The notes beneath the pieces were generated by a model. It had not been told where the DNA came from and did not search any database. It saw only the letters and a program-made list of their open reading frames with translations. The position numbers and the translations under genes were made by a program. From contig NZ_QRBZ01000009.1 in assembly GCF_009833085.1 (NCBI RefSeq), positions 1-54,866 of the forward strand: a stretch of DNA of 54,866 nt, given 5' to 3'. Positions 31,415 to 40,926 of the stretch are shown piece by piece. Within the stretch, counting starts at the first letter, position 1. Each line of letters starts with the position of its first letter. This DNA is from Nitrosomonas oligotropha (GTDB taxonomy: Bacteria > Pseudomonadota > Gammaproteobacteria > Burkholderiales > Nitrosomonadaceae).

Positions 31415-32821
31415 ATGAACATCCCTAACCCACAGCATCCGCAAGCGGATTCATTGCTGAATATAGCCGTCGTCGGGCATACCAATACCGGCAAGACATC
31501 GCTGATCCGCACCATGCTGCGCAGCACTGAATTCGGTGTGATTGAAGATGGCGCGGGTACCACGCGGCATGTCGAGCAAGCGACGATATCCGCCGACAAT
31601 GAAGCGGTTTTGAAATTGTATGACACGCCCGGCCTGGAGGATTCCCGGGCTTTGTTTGCGCATATCAAGAAGCTGCAAGCCAAAGCGAAATCTTTGTCTC
31701 CTACTCAGATTCTGGAACAGTTTATTGCGCAAGTAACGGTCAACGACCCGCTGGAACAGGAAGCGAAAGTGATCCGCCAGGTATTGCGCAGCGATATCCT
31801 GCTTTACATTATCGATGTGCGCGAACCTTTCCTGGAAAAATACCGGCTGGAATTGGAAATTCTGACACAGGTCAGCAAACCGATTATTCCGGTTTTTAAC
31901 TTTATCGCCGGACATGACCGGGAGCTGGCGAAATGGCGCGAGCATCTGGCGTCTTTCCACATGCATGCCACGCTGGAATTCGATACCGTGGCGTTTACGT
32001 TTGAAGCGGAAAAGCGCTTGTATCAGAAGATGCAGACGCTGGTGGAATCTCACTACGACCGGCTGCAGAAGCTGATCGATTACCGCGCCCAATTATGGAA
32101 TCAGCTGTGTTTGTCGGGTGCTAAGCGGGTTGCCGGATTGATTGTCACGGTCGCTTGCTACCGTGAAAGTAAATCCGCGCAGAATAATTTGATCGCCCAC
32201 TCGCTGGTTGAAGACCGGTTGCACGATTTTGTCCGCAAGGCCGAGCAGCATTGCCTGCACGATCTGTTAGCCATTTTTAATTTCTCGGAAAAAGACGTTG
32301 CCATTCAGAAAATCCCGGTCAGTAACGGGCAATGGCAGCTGGATATTTTTGCACCCGGTATCCTCAAAGCGTATGGACTGGACCTCGGCAGCGCCGCGGC
32401 CAAAGGCGCTGCCGCGGGCGCCGGAATTGATTTGATGGTCGGAGGCATGAGTCTGGGCGCAGCCAGCGCGTTAGGGGCAATTGCCGGTGCCGGCTGGTCG
32501 ACCTTCAAGCGCTATGGCGACGAGATCAAAGCGACGGTCAAAGGCACGCAATGGCAGTGTGCCGACGAAACCACGCTGCAAGTTTTGTATTTGCGTCAGA
32601 AACATTTGCTGAGAAAACTGATGCATCGCGGTCATGCCGCGCAGGACAGGCTGCATGTGGACAAAGCCGACAGCGAGAAATTGCCCGCAAACTGGACTAA
32701 ACTGACCAGCGCGTTACGCCAGAACCCGGCTTGGCAGGAACCGTCTGCTGCGCGTAACAGCAATACGCAATATCTGGAGATAGAAGCGAAACTGGTGGAA
32801 GCGTTGCTGGATGAAAGTTGA
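31415..32821 (+). CDS. Era/TrmE-like GTPase with DUF3482
   Basis: 468 residues. The N-terminal GTPase domain has G1 VVGHTNTGKTSLIR (about 19-32), G2 around GAGTTRHVE, G3 YDTPGLED (about 68-75) and a G4-like strand IIPVFNFIAG, where the usual NKxD is replaced by NFIAG, so guanine recognition may be altered. The C-terminal DUF3482 half includes an Ala/Gly-rich hydrophobic stretch (GAAAGAGIDLMVGGMSLGAA, about 339-358) that can associate with membrane. It follows the DUF2868 gene by 3 nt and should act with it. Convergent with the kinase gene, 12 nt apart. Confidence 0.82.
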   Translation: MNIPNPQHPQADSLLNIAVVGHTNTGKTSLIRTMLRSTEFGVIEDGAGTTRHVEQATISADNEAVLKLYDTPGLEDSRALFAHIKKLQAKAKSLSPTQILEQFIAQVTVNDPLEQEAKVIRQVLRSDILLYIIDVREPFLEKYRLELEILTQVSKPIIPVFNFIAGHDRELAKWREHLASFHMHATLEFDTVAFTFEAEKRLYQKMQTLVESHYDRLQKLIDYRAQLWNQLCLSGAKRVAGLIVTVACYRESKSAQNNLIAHSLVEDRLHDFVRKAEQHCLHDLLAIFNFSEKDVAIQKIPVSNGQWQLDIFAPGILKAYGLDLGSAAAKGAAAGAGIDLMVGGMSLGAASALGAIAGAGWSTFKRYGDEIKATVKGTQWQCADETTLQVLYLRQKHLLRKLMHRGHAAQDRLHVDKADSEKLPANWTKLTSALRQNPAWQEPSAARNSNTQYLEIEAKLVEALLDES

Positions 32822-32833
32822 GGGATGTTGCCG

Positions 32834-35800
32834 TCAAGTTTGCGTTTTTTGCCCGCCGGATTGTAAAAACTGATCCAAAACTTGAATAAGCTGATTCGGG
32901 TCGAAAGGTTTGGGCAGGTAAGCGTTCATGCCGATTGCCAGGAACTCCTGTTGATCGTGTTCCATGATATTGGCGGTCAAAGCGACAATCGGGATGGCGG
33001 TCAGGTGTAATTCCTGGCGGATGCACCGGGTTGCTTCCAATCCATCCATTTCCGGCATTTGGATGTCCATGAAAATCAGATCGAACGAAGATCCGGCTGT
33101 TTTCAGTAAATCCAGACATTCCACGCCATTTTGCGCCACACTCACCTTGATGCCCCAGCTGGTTAGCAATTCGGTGATCAGCAGTTGATTGAATTCGTTG
33201 TCCTCCACAACCAGGATATGCGCACCGCTGAATTGCTGCTGGCCGGGAATGGCTGGCTGGTGCGCTTGATGGTGTGCGGTTTCGCTAAACAAGGCGGTAA
33301 CGGTATCCAGCAGATTCAACGGTGTGAAAGGTTTAATCAGCACGTTGATGGTGCTGTTGGCCTCAAACTGATTCGAGAATGCGGGATCGATATTATTGCT
33401 CATCACTATGATCTTGGGACGGCGTGACGCAGGTAATGCAGCTTCTATCGCATGGATGGTGTCGCGATAATTCGTATCGGTTAAGCGTGTCATCAACAAC
33501 AGCAAATCAAACGGCACCTGACTGGGATCGGCGAACATTCTGAGCGATGCCGTGCTGTTATCCACCGCAACCGCGCTCCAGCCCATGGATTGAACAATTT
33601 CCGCGATGACGCCGCGTGTGGCCGCACGGTCGTCAACGATCATGACTTTGAGTGATTGCAAGTGAGCGGGAATGGTCACCCAAGGTTCCCGGTGCTGATT
33701 TTTGTAGTGTAACTGGACCGTGCAATGAAACCGGCTGCCCTGGCCATGTTCGCTTTCGGCCACGATGTTGCCTCCCATCAACTGCGCCAGCCGGTATGAA
33801 ATCGACAAACCCAGTCCGGTACCGCCGAACCGGCGTGAAATGGATGAGTCGGCTTGGGTAAATGCTTGGAACAGATGCGCCATTTGCCCGGGCGTCATGC
33901 CGATACCGCTATCGGTGATGCTGAAAACCAGTGTGGCGATATCGGCATCGTTAGCCGGAGCGATGGCGATGCGGATAATGACTTCGCCGCGATCGGTAAA
34001 CTTGATCGCATTGTTGATAAGGTTCACGAAAATCTGGCTGAGCCTCAACGGATCGCCGATAAACTGGCGGGGCACATTGGGTTCGACATAAAAAAGCACA
34101 TCGATGGTTTTGTCTTTTGCGGCGATTGAGGCAATGGCGGAGAGGTTTTCCAGAATCGTGTTCAAATCGAAAGCGATATGATCCAATTCAATTTTGTTGG
34201 CTTCGATTTTGGAGTAATCCAGAATGTCATTGATAACGCCCAATAAAATATTGGAGGAGCCTTCAATATTGCGCAAATAACCGCTTTGGCGCGCATCCAG
34301 GGTGGTTTTGCTTAATAAATACGCCATACCCAGTACCGCATTCATCGGCGTGCGGATCTCATGCGACATCATCGCCAAGAAACGGGTTTTGGCGTTACTG
34401 GCGGCTTCCGCTTGCTGGCGCGCTTCGATCAGCATGGTTTCGCGCTCTTTCCGTTCGGTGATGTCCTGATGGGTGCCGAACATCATGAGCGGTTTGCCAT
34501 CGGCGGTCCAGCTGGACACCTTGCCGCGATCCAGCACCCAAATCCAATGTCCCGCTTTATGACGCATGCGGGCTTCGCATTCGTAAAAAGGAATTTTTCC
34601 GGCGAAGTGATTGTTAAGCAGCACTTCGGATTGTTTCAAATCATCCGGGTGCGCATACTTTAGCCAGATTGCAATCGATGTCGGGGCGATTTCCTCGAGG
34701 GTATAGCCGAGCATTTCGGCCCAGCGCTGATTGAAAATGACTTCCCCGGTTTGCACGTTCCATTCCCAGGTGCCGATGTGCGTGCCTTCAATAATATTGG
34801 ATAAGCGCAGGCGTTGATATTCGAGTTCTTTTTCGTGTTGCTTGCGGCCGGTAATATCGCGTGACGAAGCGTAAATCAGTATTTTTCCCGAGACCTCCAG
34901 TCTGCTGGCATTGATTTCAACATTCATGATCGTGCCGTCTTTACGCCGGTGCAGTGTTTCAAAAACGCTCGGTGTTTTCGAGACCTCACGGACTGCGGCG
35001 ATCAGATTTTCTTTGGGAATCATGGCATCCCAATCCATCACATTGAGCCGGGCGGTTTCTTCGTTGGAATAGCCCAGCATCTTGGCGAAGGCGTGGCTGA
35101 ATTCCACGATATTGCCGTCCTCATCGAGAATGTGAACGCCATCGCTGGCGAGTTCCAGTAAGGCTTCAAATTTCAGCGATATATTTTTTAATTCGGTGAT
35201 ATCGCTGGCGTAGCCATTCCAGATAATGCTGCCGTCAGCTTGTTTCTCGGGTTTGGAGTGCGCATGTATCCAGCGGATCTCGTTTTGCGTGGTCATGACG
35301 CGGAAATCAGCGTGCCAATCGATCAATGTGGCGGCGGATTCCTGAATCGACCGGTTAAATGTTTCGATGTCCTCGGGGTGGATGATGGAAATGGCTGATG
35401 CATCCGTGGTAATGCTTTCAGGCGATACACCGAGGATCCCGGTTATTCCTTTGCTGGCATACGGTACGCAATTCCGTCCGTCCGGAAACAGCTGGAATTG
35501 GTAAATAAAGCCGGGAATATTATTGGATAAATCCTCGAGGAATTTATGGCTTTTGATAAGCTGAGTCTCAAGATTCTTGCGTAAGGTGATATCCACTAAG
35601 GTAACCAAATGATTCTTGGCCAGTGTATCTTCGGACTCAAGCGGTGAGGCTGTTGCAATCACACTGCGCAGGGAGCCGTCCTTGCAGTGGATAATGACAT
35701 CGATGGGTTCAAAAGGAGTGTTCCCCTGGACTGCTTTTTCCAGATTCTCGCGCCAGGAGGTTTCCACCCGCTGGCGGTACGCTGGATCGGGATAGGCCTT

Positions 35801-36865
35801 GGGCCACCAGTCCGCTAACGTTGGAATATCGTCCAAGGTATAGCCAAATGTCTGCACAAAGGCTTTGTTCAGGAAGGTGATATTCTGCTGATCATCGTTG
35901 ATTGCCTTGGGTATGGGGGAGTTATCGATAATCGCGTAAAGTCTGGCTTCGCTTTTGCGTAACTCCGCTTCCACCTGGCTACGCTCGGTGAATAGCACGC
36001 TGACAAATTGCGCCGTGAGCGAAATACCCAAAATGAAGATATTCATGTCGAAGATCTGCGGATAATCATCCACGACGAAAGGGCCGAATTTGCGCGCTGT
36101 TTCAAACAGCGACAGTACCGTGATTGCACTGCATATCAGGGATACGACGGCTAGTTCACTCTTAATCGCAATCCATAACAGCAAGGGAACATAAATCACC
36201 AAGGCGAGGGAAATGCCGCTGAACGTGGAATTACCGAAAACCAGCCATGTGGCGGGCAGCATCAAGATAACCGGCACGAGGGCATTGCGCATGGATTGCC
36301 ACATGCGGGCGCTGCGGCCGCGCGAAGAAAACAAAATCAGCAAAAACGGCGTTACCAGCAATTGTCCCAGGCAGTTGCCAAACCACCAATATGCCCATGC
36401 CTGGAAGTAATTCTGTGATTCCTGGATAACATTGAAGAATGACAACGCCGCCGTTCCGAAGGTGGCGCTCAGCGGTTGCAGCACTAAAAAGATCAGGGCA
36501 ACCAGCCGGCTGAGGTCATACACCCTGGTGAGCGCCGGATCCAGTTTCCAGCGCCTGAATAAAGCCGCCGCAATCACGGCTTCAACGCTGTTAATGGCGG
36601 AGATCGCCAGCGCGGGTGGCAACTCCAGTCCGCTGCTTAAAGCGAGCGCCAACTGTCCGACGAAAACGCCTGGCCAGACCTTGCGCCCCAGCAAGATGGC
36701 GGCGGCCAGTGCAATGCCTTCCGCGACAAAGAAAACCGGTGTGACAATGAAATGCGAGACAGAGATCAAAAAACTGATATGGCCGAATACAAAGTACAAA
36801 ACAGCGAGCGCAAGCAGCTGAAAAATATAATGACGATAGGAAACCGGCTGATTGTTACTGAACAT
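32834..36865 (-). CDS. MASE1-PAS hybrid sensor histidine kinase with two receivers
   Basis: 1343 residues. An N-terminal MASE1-type sensor (about 10-295, eight or more helices) is followed by four PAS domains (about 303-428, 440-558, 563-675 and 688-806). A HisKA dimerisation domain has the phospho-accepting His835 (MMSHEIRTPMNA). The HATPase has N box NLINNAIKF, G1 DSGIGM and G2 FGGTGLGLS. Two receivers follow. The last (about 1216-1333) is canonical with Asp1267 in FMDIQMPEMDG and Lys in LPKPF. The first (about 1072-1185) has Met1125 where the phosphorylated Asp belongs, so it cannot be phosphorylated normally. There is no output domain, so a separate partner must act downstream; none is adjacent. 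Confidence 0.9.
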   Translation of the reverse strand: MFSNNQPVSYRHYIFQLLALAVLYFVFGHISFLISVSHFIVTPVFFVAEGIALAAAILLGRKVWPGVFVGQLALALSSGLELPPALAISAINSVEAVIAAALFRRWKLDPALTRVYDLSRLVALIFLVLQPLSATFGTAALSFFNVIQESQNYFQAWAYWWFGNCLGQLLVTPFLLILFSSRGRSARMWQSMRNALVPVILMLPATWLVFGNSTFSGISLALVIYVPLLLWIAIKSELAVVSLICSAITVLSLFETARKFGPFVVDDYPQIFDMNIFILGISLTAQFVSVLFTERSQVEAELRKSEARLYAIIDNSPIPKAINDDQQNITFLNKAFVQTFGYTLDDIPTLADWWPKAYPDPAYRQRVETSWRENLEKAVQGNTPFEPIDVIIHCKDGSLRSVIATASPLESEDTLAKNHLVTLVDITLRKNLETQLIKSHKFLEDLSNNIPGFIYQFQLFPDGRNCVPYASKGITGILGVSPESITTDASAISIIHPEDIETFNRSIQESAATLIDWHADFRVMTTQNEIRWIHAHSKPEKQADGSIIWNGYASDITELKNISLKFEALLELASDGVHILDEDGNIVEFSHAFAKMLGYSNEETARLNVMDWDAMIPKENLIAAVREVSKTPSVFETLHRRKDGTIMNVEINASRLEVSGKILIYASSRDITGRKQHEKELEYQRLRLSNIIEGTHIGTWEWNVQTGEVIFNQRWAEMLGYTLEEIAPTSIAIWLKYAHPDDLKQSEVLLNNHFAGKIPFYECEARMRHKAGHWIWVLDRGKVSSWTADGKPLMMFGTHQDITERKERETMLIEARQQAEAASNAKTRFLAMMSHEIRTPMNAVLGMAYLLSKTTLDARQSGYLRNIEGSSNILLGVINDILDYSKIEANKIELDHIAFDLNTILENLSAIASIAAKDKTIDVLFYVEPNVPRQFIGDPLRLSQIFVNLINNAIKFTDRGEVIIRIAIAPANDADIATLVFSITDSGIGMTPGQMAHLFQAFTQADSSISRRFGGTGLGLSISYRLAQLMGGNIVAESEHGQGSRFHCTVQLHYKNQHREPWVTIPAHLQSLKVMIVDDRAATRGVIAEIVQSMGWSAVAVDNSTASLRMFADPSQVPFDLLLLMTRLTDTNYRDTIHAIEAALPASRRPKIIVMSNNIDPAFSNQFEANSTINVLIKPFTPLNLLDTVTALFSETAHHQAHQPAIPGQQQFSGAHILVVEDNEFNQLLITELLTSWGIKVSVAQNGVECLDLLKTAGSSFDLIFMDIQMPEMDGLEATRCIRQELHLTAIPIVALTANIMEHDQQEFLAIGMNAYLPKPFDPNQLIQVLDQFLQSGGQKTQT

Positions 36866-36982
36866 GAAAAGGCAAAGAGTCGATTGAATGGGCAGTGAAT
36901 GCGGGTTGGGCTATAAGCATCGCTTGACGTGGCATAAAGTGGAGATTATCACGATGGAAATTAAAACAAAATGTGCTTTTTT

Positions 36983-37009
36983 AATGGCGATGAAGAATCG
37001 CCATTTTTT
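36983..37009 (+). terminator. Orphan intrinsic-terminator-like hairpin
   Basis: AATGGCGAT (36983-36991) pairs with ATCGCCATT (36997-37005) across GAAGA, with a T-run up to 37009. It is in plus orientation, yet both neighbours are minus-strand genes. It may end a short plus-strand transcript or act as a two-way stop after mgtA, where the minus side is flanked by A-rich sequence. Confidence 0.45.
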
Positions 37010-37051
37010 CAGAGAAAACGGACAGCGGCTGCAGGTGTTCTATCAACGATC

Positions 37052-39556
37052 CTATGGCGCGGCCGGGTTGTTGCGGGATTTGCTCAGACGTTTATAGAAC
37101 CACTGTTTGCAGTACTCCACTGTCAGCAGATAAGTAACGATCAAAATAGCCAGCAGTCCGAAGAACATCAATGGCAGCGCTGTGAAGCCCAGGTAATGCG
37201 CCATCGGGCTGATGGGGAGCAGCATGGCGATGGCGACGATACTGAGCGAAGTGACCGTCAGCCAGCGGTTGGGATGGCTGTGCAAGGGGTTGCGCCGGGT
37301 GCGGATGATGAAAATGACCAGTACTTGCGTGGCGATCGATTCCACAAACCAGCCGGTGCGGAACAGGGTTTCATCCGCCTCAAACACGGTGATCAGCAGA
37401 TAGAACGTAACGAAATCGAATATCGAGCTGATCGGGCCGATGGTCATCATGAAGTTGCGGATAAAATTCATGTCCCATTGGCTCGGTTGCGCCAGATCTT
37501 CCTCATCGACATTATCCATCGGCAAGGTGATTTCGGAAAGATCGTACAACAAGTTATTCAACAGAATTTGCAGCGGCAACAAGGGCAGGAACGGCAGGAA
37601 GAGCGTCGATGCGGCCATGCTGAACATATTGCCGAAGTTCGAGCTGGTCGCCATCATGATGTATTTCATCACATTGCCGAAGGTGCGGCGTCCTTCCATC
37701 ACACCGGCATGCAAGACTTTCAAATCGTGTTCCAGCATGATCATGGACGCAGCCTGCTTGGCCACATCGACCGCGCCGTCCACCGAAATGCCGATGTCGG
37801 CGGTATGTAGTGAAGGCGCGTCGTTGATGCCGTCGCCCAGATAACCCACGACATGCTTGCGTGCCTTGAGCGCCAGCAACACGCGATTCTTTTGCGCCGG
37901 ATTGACGCGGCAAAACAGATTGACTTCTTCCACGCGGGCAAGCAGTGCATCATCTTGCATGATAGCGATTTCATTGCCGGTCAGCACGCCGGTAACCGGC
38001 AGATTCAGCTGGTTGCAAATGTAGCGCGTAACCCGTTCATTATCTCCGGTTAAAATCTTGACCTGCACGCCACTCGCCTGTAGTGCGGCCAGAACCGGTC
38101 CAGCGCTGATTTTGGGCGGATCGAGAAAAGCCGCAAGACCGGCAAATACCAGTTCGCTTTCGTCGGTTACGACAGCGTGGGGGTGATCCGGCGCGACCTC
38201 GCGCCAAGCAATAGCCAAGACGCGAAAACCATCATTGCCGAATTGATCGAGCAGTTGAGTAATCGATTGCCGCACGGTTTCATCGAGCGAAACGATGGCG
38301 CCGGTTTCATCTTCATACTGGGTGCAAAGGTTCAGGATGTCTTCGGGAGCGCCTTTGACGGCCAGGATGCGGGTTTCTTCACGCTCTACCAGCACTGATA
38401 CGCGACGGCGCTCGAAATCAAACGGTACTTCGTCAATTTTGCTCCAGCCCGCAACCGCTACTTCGTGGTGCAGCAAGATGGCGTCGTCGAGCGGGCTTTT
38501 GAGACCGCTTTCAAAATAACTGTTCAAATAGGCAAGTTCCAGTACACGCTGGGAGCCTTGACCCAATGCATTGACGTGATGTTCCAAATGGATTTTCGCT
38601 TCGGTCAGCGTGCCGGTCTTATCGGTGCAGAGGATATCCATCGCGCCCATGTCCTGAATCGCCGATGGCCGCTTGACGATCACGTTCAATGCGGCCATGC
38701 GCAATGCGCCGCGCGTGAGCGTGACCGATACCACCATGGGTAATAATTCCGGTGTGAGTCCTACCGCCAAGGCCACTGCAAACAGGAAGGATTCGAGCAA
38801 GGGGCGGTGCATCACGATATTGACCAGCAAGGTGAACAGAACCAGCAGGAAGGTAAAGCGCATGATCAACATGCCAAACTGGCGTATGCCGAGCTCGAAT
38901 GAAGTTGGCGGCGGTTTCTTCTCGAGGCTGTCGGCAATCTGCCCCAGCGCTGTCGATTGTCCCGTGCGGGTGATTCTGGCCCGGGCCGTGCCGCTGATCA
39001 CCGTACTGCCCATGAATACCGCAGCTTTTGCTTCCAAGTCCCAGGGATCGGCGCTGACCGGTGCATCGGCATGTTTCTCAACCGGGTAGGCTTCACCGGT
39101 GAGTTGCGATTGATTGATAAACAGATCCTTGGCGTCGAGCAATTGACCGTCGGCAGGAACCAGATCGCCCGCCGACAAGGCAATGATATCGCCCGGCACT
39201 AACTGTGTAACCGGAATCTCGGATAATTTTCCGTCCCGTAATACCGTAGCGGTTACCGCAACTTGCGCCGCCAGTTTTGCCGCCGCCTGACCGGCGCGGT
39301 ACTCCTGAATGAAATCCAGTGTGACGCTCATCAGGATGATGACGCCAATAATGAGCGCGCTGACTCCGTCACCATTCAACGCTGAAATGCTCACTGCGAC
39401 GAGCAGTATCAATACCAGCGGATTGTAGAAATGGGCGAGAAACTGCACAAGGACGTTGCGCTGCCTGACGGGTTTGATTTCGTTTGCGCCGTGCTGCTTT
39501 AACAGAAGAGCTGCTTCCGCATTGCTTAAGCCGGTATCCATCTGATCTTTAATCAT
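37052..39556 (-). CDS. mgtA: Magnesium-translocating P-type ATPase (MgtA-like)
   Basis: 834 residues, P3B-type. The actuator motif is QSQLTGEAYPVEKH and the phosphorylation site is CTDKTGTLTEAKI. The nucleotide/hinge motif is LTGDNERVTRY followed by GYLGDGINDAPSLHTADIG. The late membrane part contains NLLYDLSEITLPMDNVDEED, the helix-6 region characteristic of MgtA/MgtB, which import Mg2+ with ATP. The protein is some 60 residues shorter than E. coli MgtA, mostly at the N-terminus. GGAGGG lies about 8 nt upstream of ATG 39556. No long leader with an obvious Mg2+ riboswitch is seen. Confidence 0.9.
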   Translation of the reverse strand: MIKDQMDTGLSNAEAALLLKQHGANEIKPVRQRNVLVQFLAHFYNPLVLILLVAVSISALNGDGVSALIIGVIILMSVTLDFIQEYRAGQAAAKLAAQVAVTATVLRDGKLSEIPVTQLVPGDIIALSAGDLVPADGQLLDAKDLFINQSQLTGEAYPVEKHADAPVSADPWDLEAKAAVFMGSTVISGTARARITRTGQSTALGQIADSLEKKPPPTSFELGIRQFGMLIMRFTFLLVLFTLLVNIVMHRPLLESFLFAVALAVGLTPELLPMVVSVTLTRGALRMAALNVIVKRPSAIQDMGAMDILCTDKTGTLTEAKIHLEHHVNALGQGSQRVLELAYLNSYFESGLKSPLDDAILLHHEVAVAGWSKIDEVPFDFERRRVSVLVEREETRILAVKGAPEDILNLCTQYEDETGAIVSLDETVRQSITQLLDQFGNDGFRVLAIAWREVAPDHPHAVVTDESELVFAGLAAFLDPPKISAGPVLAALQASGVQVKILTGDNERVTRYICNQLNLPVTGVLTGNEIAIMQDDALLARVEEVNLFCRVNPAQKNRVLLALKARKHVVGYLGDGINDAPSLHTADIGISVDGAVDVAKQAASMIMLEHDLKVLHAGVMEGRRTFGNVMKYIMMATSSNFGNMFSMAASTLFLPFLPLLPLQILLNNLLYDLSEITLPMDNVDEEDLAQPSQWDMNFIRNFMMTIGPISSIFDFVTFYLLITVFEADETLFRTGWFVESIATQVLVIFIIRTRRNPLHSHPNRWLTVTSLSIVAIAMLLPISPMAHYLGFTALPLMFFGLLAILIVTYLLTVEYCKQWFYKRLSKSRNNPAAP

Positions 39557-39597
39557 TTTCTAGCCCTCCGGGCTTATGTTGCATGATTATAGCGGCT

Positions 39598-39762
39598 TTA
39601 TGCACGCAGGGTGACGCAGTCTTCGGATACGTTTAATCCCGCTTCATTGATGGCGTGCGCGGATTGCCGGTAGATCCCGGTTGCCGAGTTGCGTGCGCCT
39701 CGCGTTTCATCCCGTTTCCCGCCGCTTTTGCCGTGCAGATCTTTTATATGAATAAACTTCAT
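39598..39762 (-). CDS. Unrecognised small ORF (54 aa)
   Basis: ATG 39762 to TAA 39598. The 54-residue peptide starts M-K-F-I-H-I-K-D-L-H-G-K-S-G-G and is basic and polar in the first half; the end reads AINEAGLNVSEDCVTLRA. Codon use looks like that of the core genes, and the frame fills most of the gap between mgtA and the PEP-CTERM gene. The ribosome site is weak and I know no family. It lies 41 nt upstream of mgtA on the same strand and could be its leader gene. Confidence 0.4.
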   Translation of the reverse strand: MKFIHIKDLHGKSGGKRDETRGARNSATGIYRQSAHAINEAGLNVSEDCVTLRA

Positions 39763-39965
39763 AACTTAACAATTTTTTCTTCTTTGTGGAATTTTTTAAT
39801 AGTTACTACACTGCAAGCACAGGAAACTGTATGAGGTAGCTGCAAGGGTTCAGGGATAGAGTCCACTCATTTTTCTAATGCGAATATCTTGTTCACATTG
39901 ATGAGCTATCCCGGAGGTCACTGCAGTCTGGTTTTTTCTGTTAATCGAAATCAAGGAGAGTCTAA
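39763..39965. promoter_or_regulatory. Intergenic region upstream of the PEP-CTERM gene
   Basis: About 200 bp between divergent genes, AT-rich around 39765-39810. It should contain the promoters for the 54-residue ORF/mgtA (minus) and for the PEP-CTERM gene (plus), but no site stands out enough to mark individually. AAGGAG about 7 nt before ATG 39966 is a clear ribosome site. Confidence 0.3.
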
Positions 39966-40799
39966 ATGAGATATCGTAAAACTAAGTATCTAGGGGCAGT
40001 CTTAGCCCTGGCTGTATCAGGTCCTGCATTCGCAGCTTTCAATGGAGATCAAAGCGCCGGTGGAAGCAGTTCATTGTTGTTCAGCGCCTATGAATCCGTA
40101 AGCGGTTATTCTTTTACACTGGATACAGGTAGCCGCAGAGATGACTACTCTGCATCCATTCCATTGTTTACTCCTCTCAGTTTTAATCTTGCGCTGGATA
40201 CCAACTGGAATACTTTTTTGGCTGGCGTAGGCGCAGCGCACTTTTCTGATATCAGATGGGCTGTAACTGCCGGTGATACCAGTGTTATCGATGGCGATCT
40301 CAGAAGTTTTCTGACCACGGCAGCCAACGGTTTGGATATTGGCACCAACGGCAATGGCACAACCAATGCTCAGTTGAACCAATGGAATGTCAATTACAAT
40401 TCGTTTATTAATGCAAGCAATGGCGGGGATGGAACAGTCTTCGGCTTTGGCGGGCAACCCTCCACGGTGCATTTAAAAGAAGGCCCAACCGACTTTGCGT
40501 CGTATGAAGTTTCCATTGGCAGTAACTGGAGTGGTAAAGCGAAATTCGATACCACCGGCGCACTGGGCGAGACCCTCAATTTCTATGAAGCAAACATAAC
40601 GAAATCGCCGAGTGGTGGAGTAGTCAGCCTTACCAGAATCACAACGGATTTACTGGGAACCGTATCGTTGACCAACGATGGATTGCTCTCAATCTCACCT
40701 ATTTCTCCTGTACCGGAAGCGGATACTTGGGCCATGCTCTTGGTTGGCCTTGGTTTGATGGGCGTAACAGTCCGCCGCCGCGCAGGAATCGTGTCTTAG
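39966..40799 (+). CDS. PEP-CTERM sorting-domain protein
   Basis: 277 residues. A signal peptide (LGAVLALAVSGPAFAAF) leads to a mature part of about 220 residues rich in Asn, Gly, Ser and Thr and low in Cys, typical of an extracellular β-rich protein. The C-terminus is the exosortase signal VPEADTWAMLLVGLGLMGV with a basic RRR tail; the motif reads Pro-Glu-Ala rather than Pro-Glu-Pro. It should be processed at the inner membrane by exosortase and exported to the surface. No exosortase is in the window. A PstS-like secreted protein follows 127 nt later and may share expression. Confidence 0.85.
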   Translation: MRYRKTKYLGAVLALAVSGPAFAAFNGDQSAGGSSSLLFSAYESVSGYSFTLDTGSRRDDYSASIPLFTPLSFNLALDTNWNTFLAGVGAAHFSDIRWAVTAGDTSVIDGDLRSFLTTAANGLDIGTNGNGTTNAQLNQWNVNYNSFINASNGGDGTVFGFGGQPSTVHLKEGPTDFASYEVSIGSNWSGKAKFDTTGALGETLNFYEANITKSPSGGVVSLTRITTDLLGTVSLTNDGLLSISPISPVPEADTWAMLLVGLGLMGVTVRRRAGIVS

Positions 40800-40926
40800 T
40801 TTCTCCGTAGCACATTACTCCGTCTTATTGAAGAAATCGGCATCTGTCGATGCCGGTGTGAGGGTGATTTTGTCTGAAAAACTGCAAAATCACCCGGTGC
40901 ATAACTCATTTTTAAGGAATATTAAA

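Noticed and set aside
31451..32092. Minus-strand 213-codon frame
   Set aside because: Lies fully inside the DUF3482 GTPase gene on the other strand and shows no family features.
36971..37844. Plus-strand frames of 279 and 134 codons
   Set aside because: Antisense to the C-terminal part of mgtA; composition is skewed (Gln, His, Arg) as expected of shadow frames.
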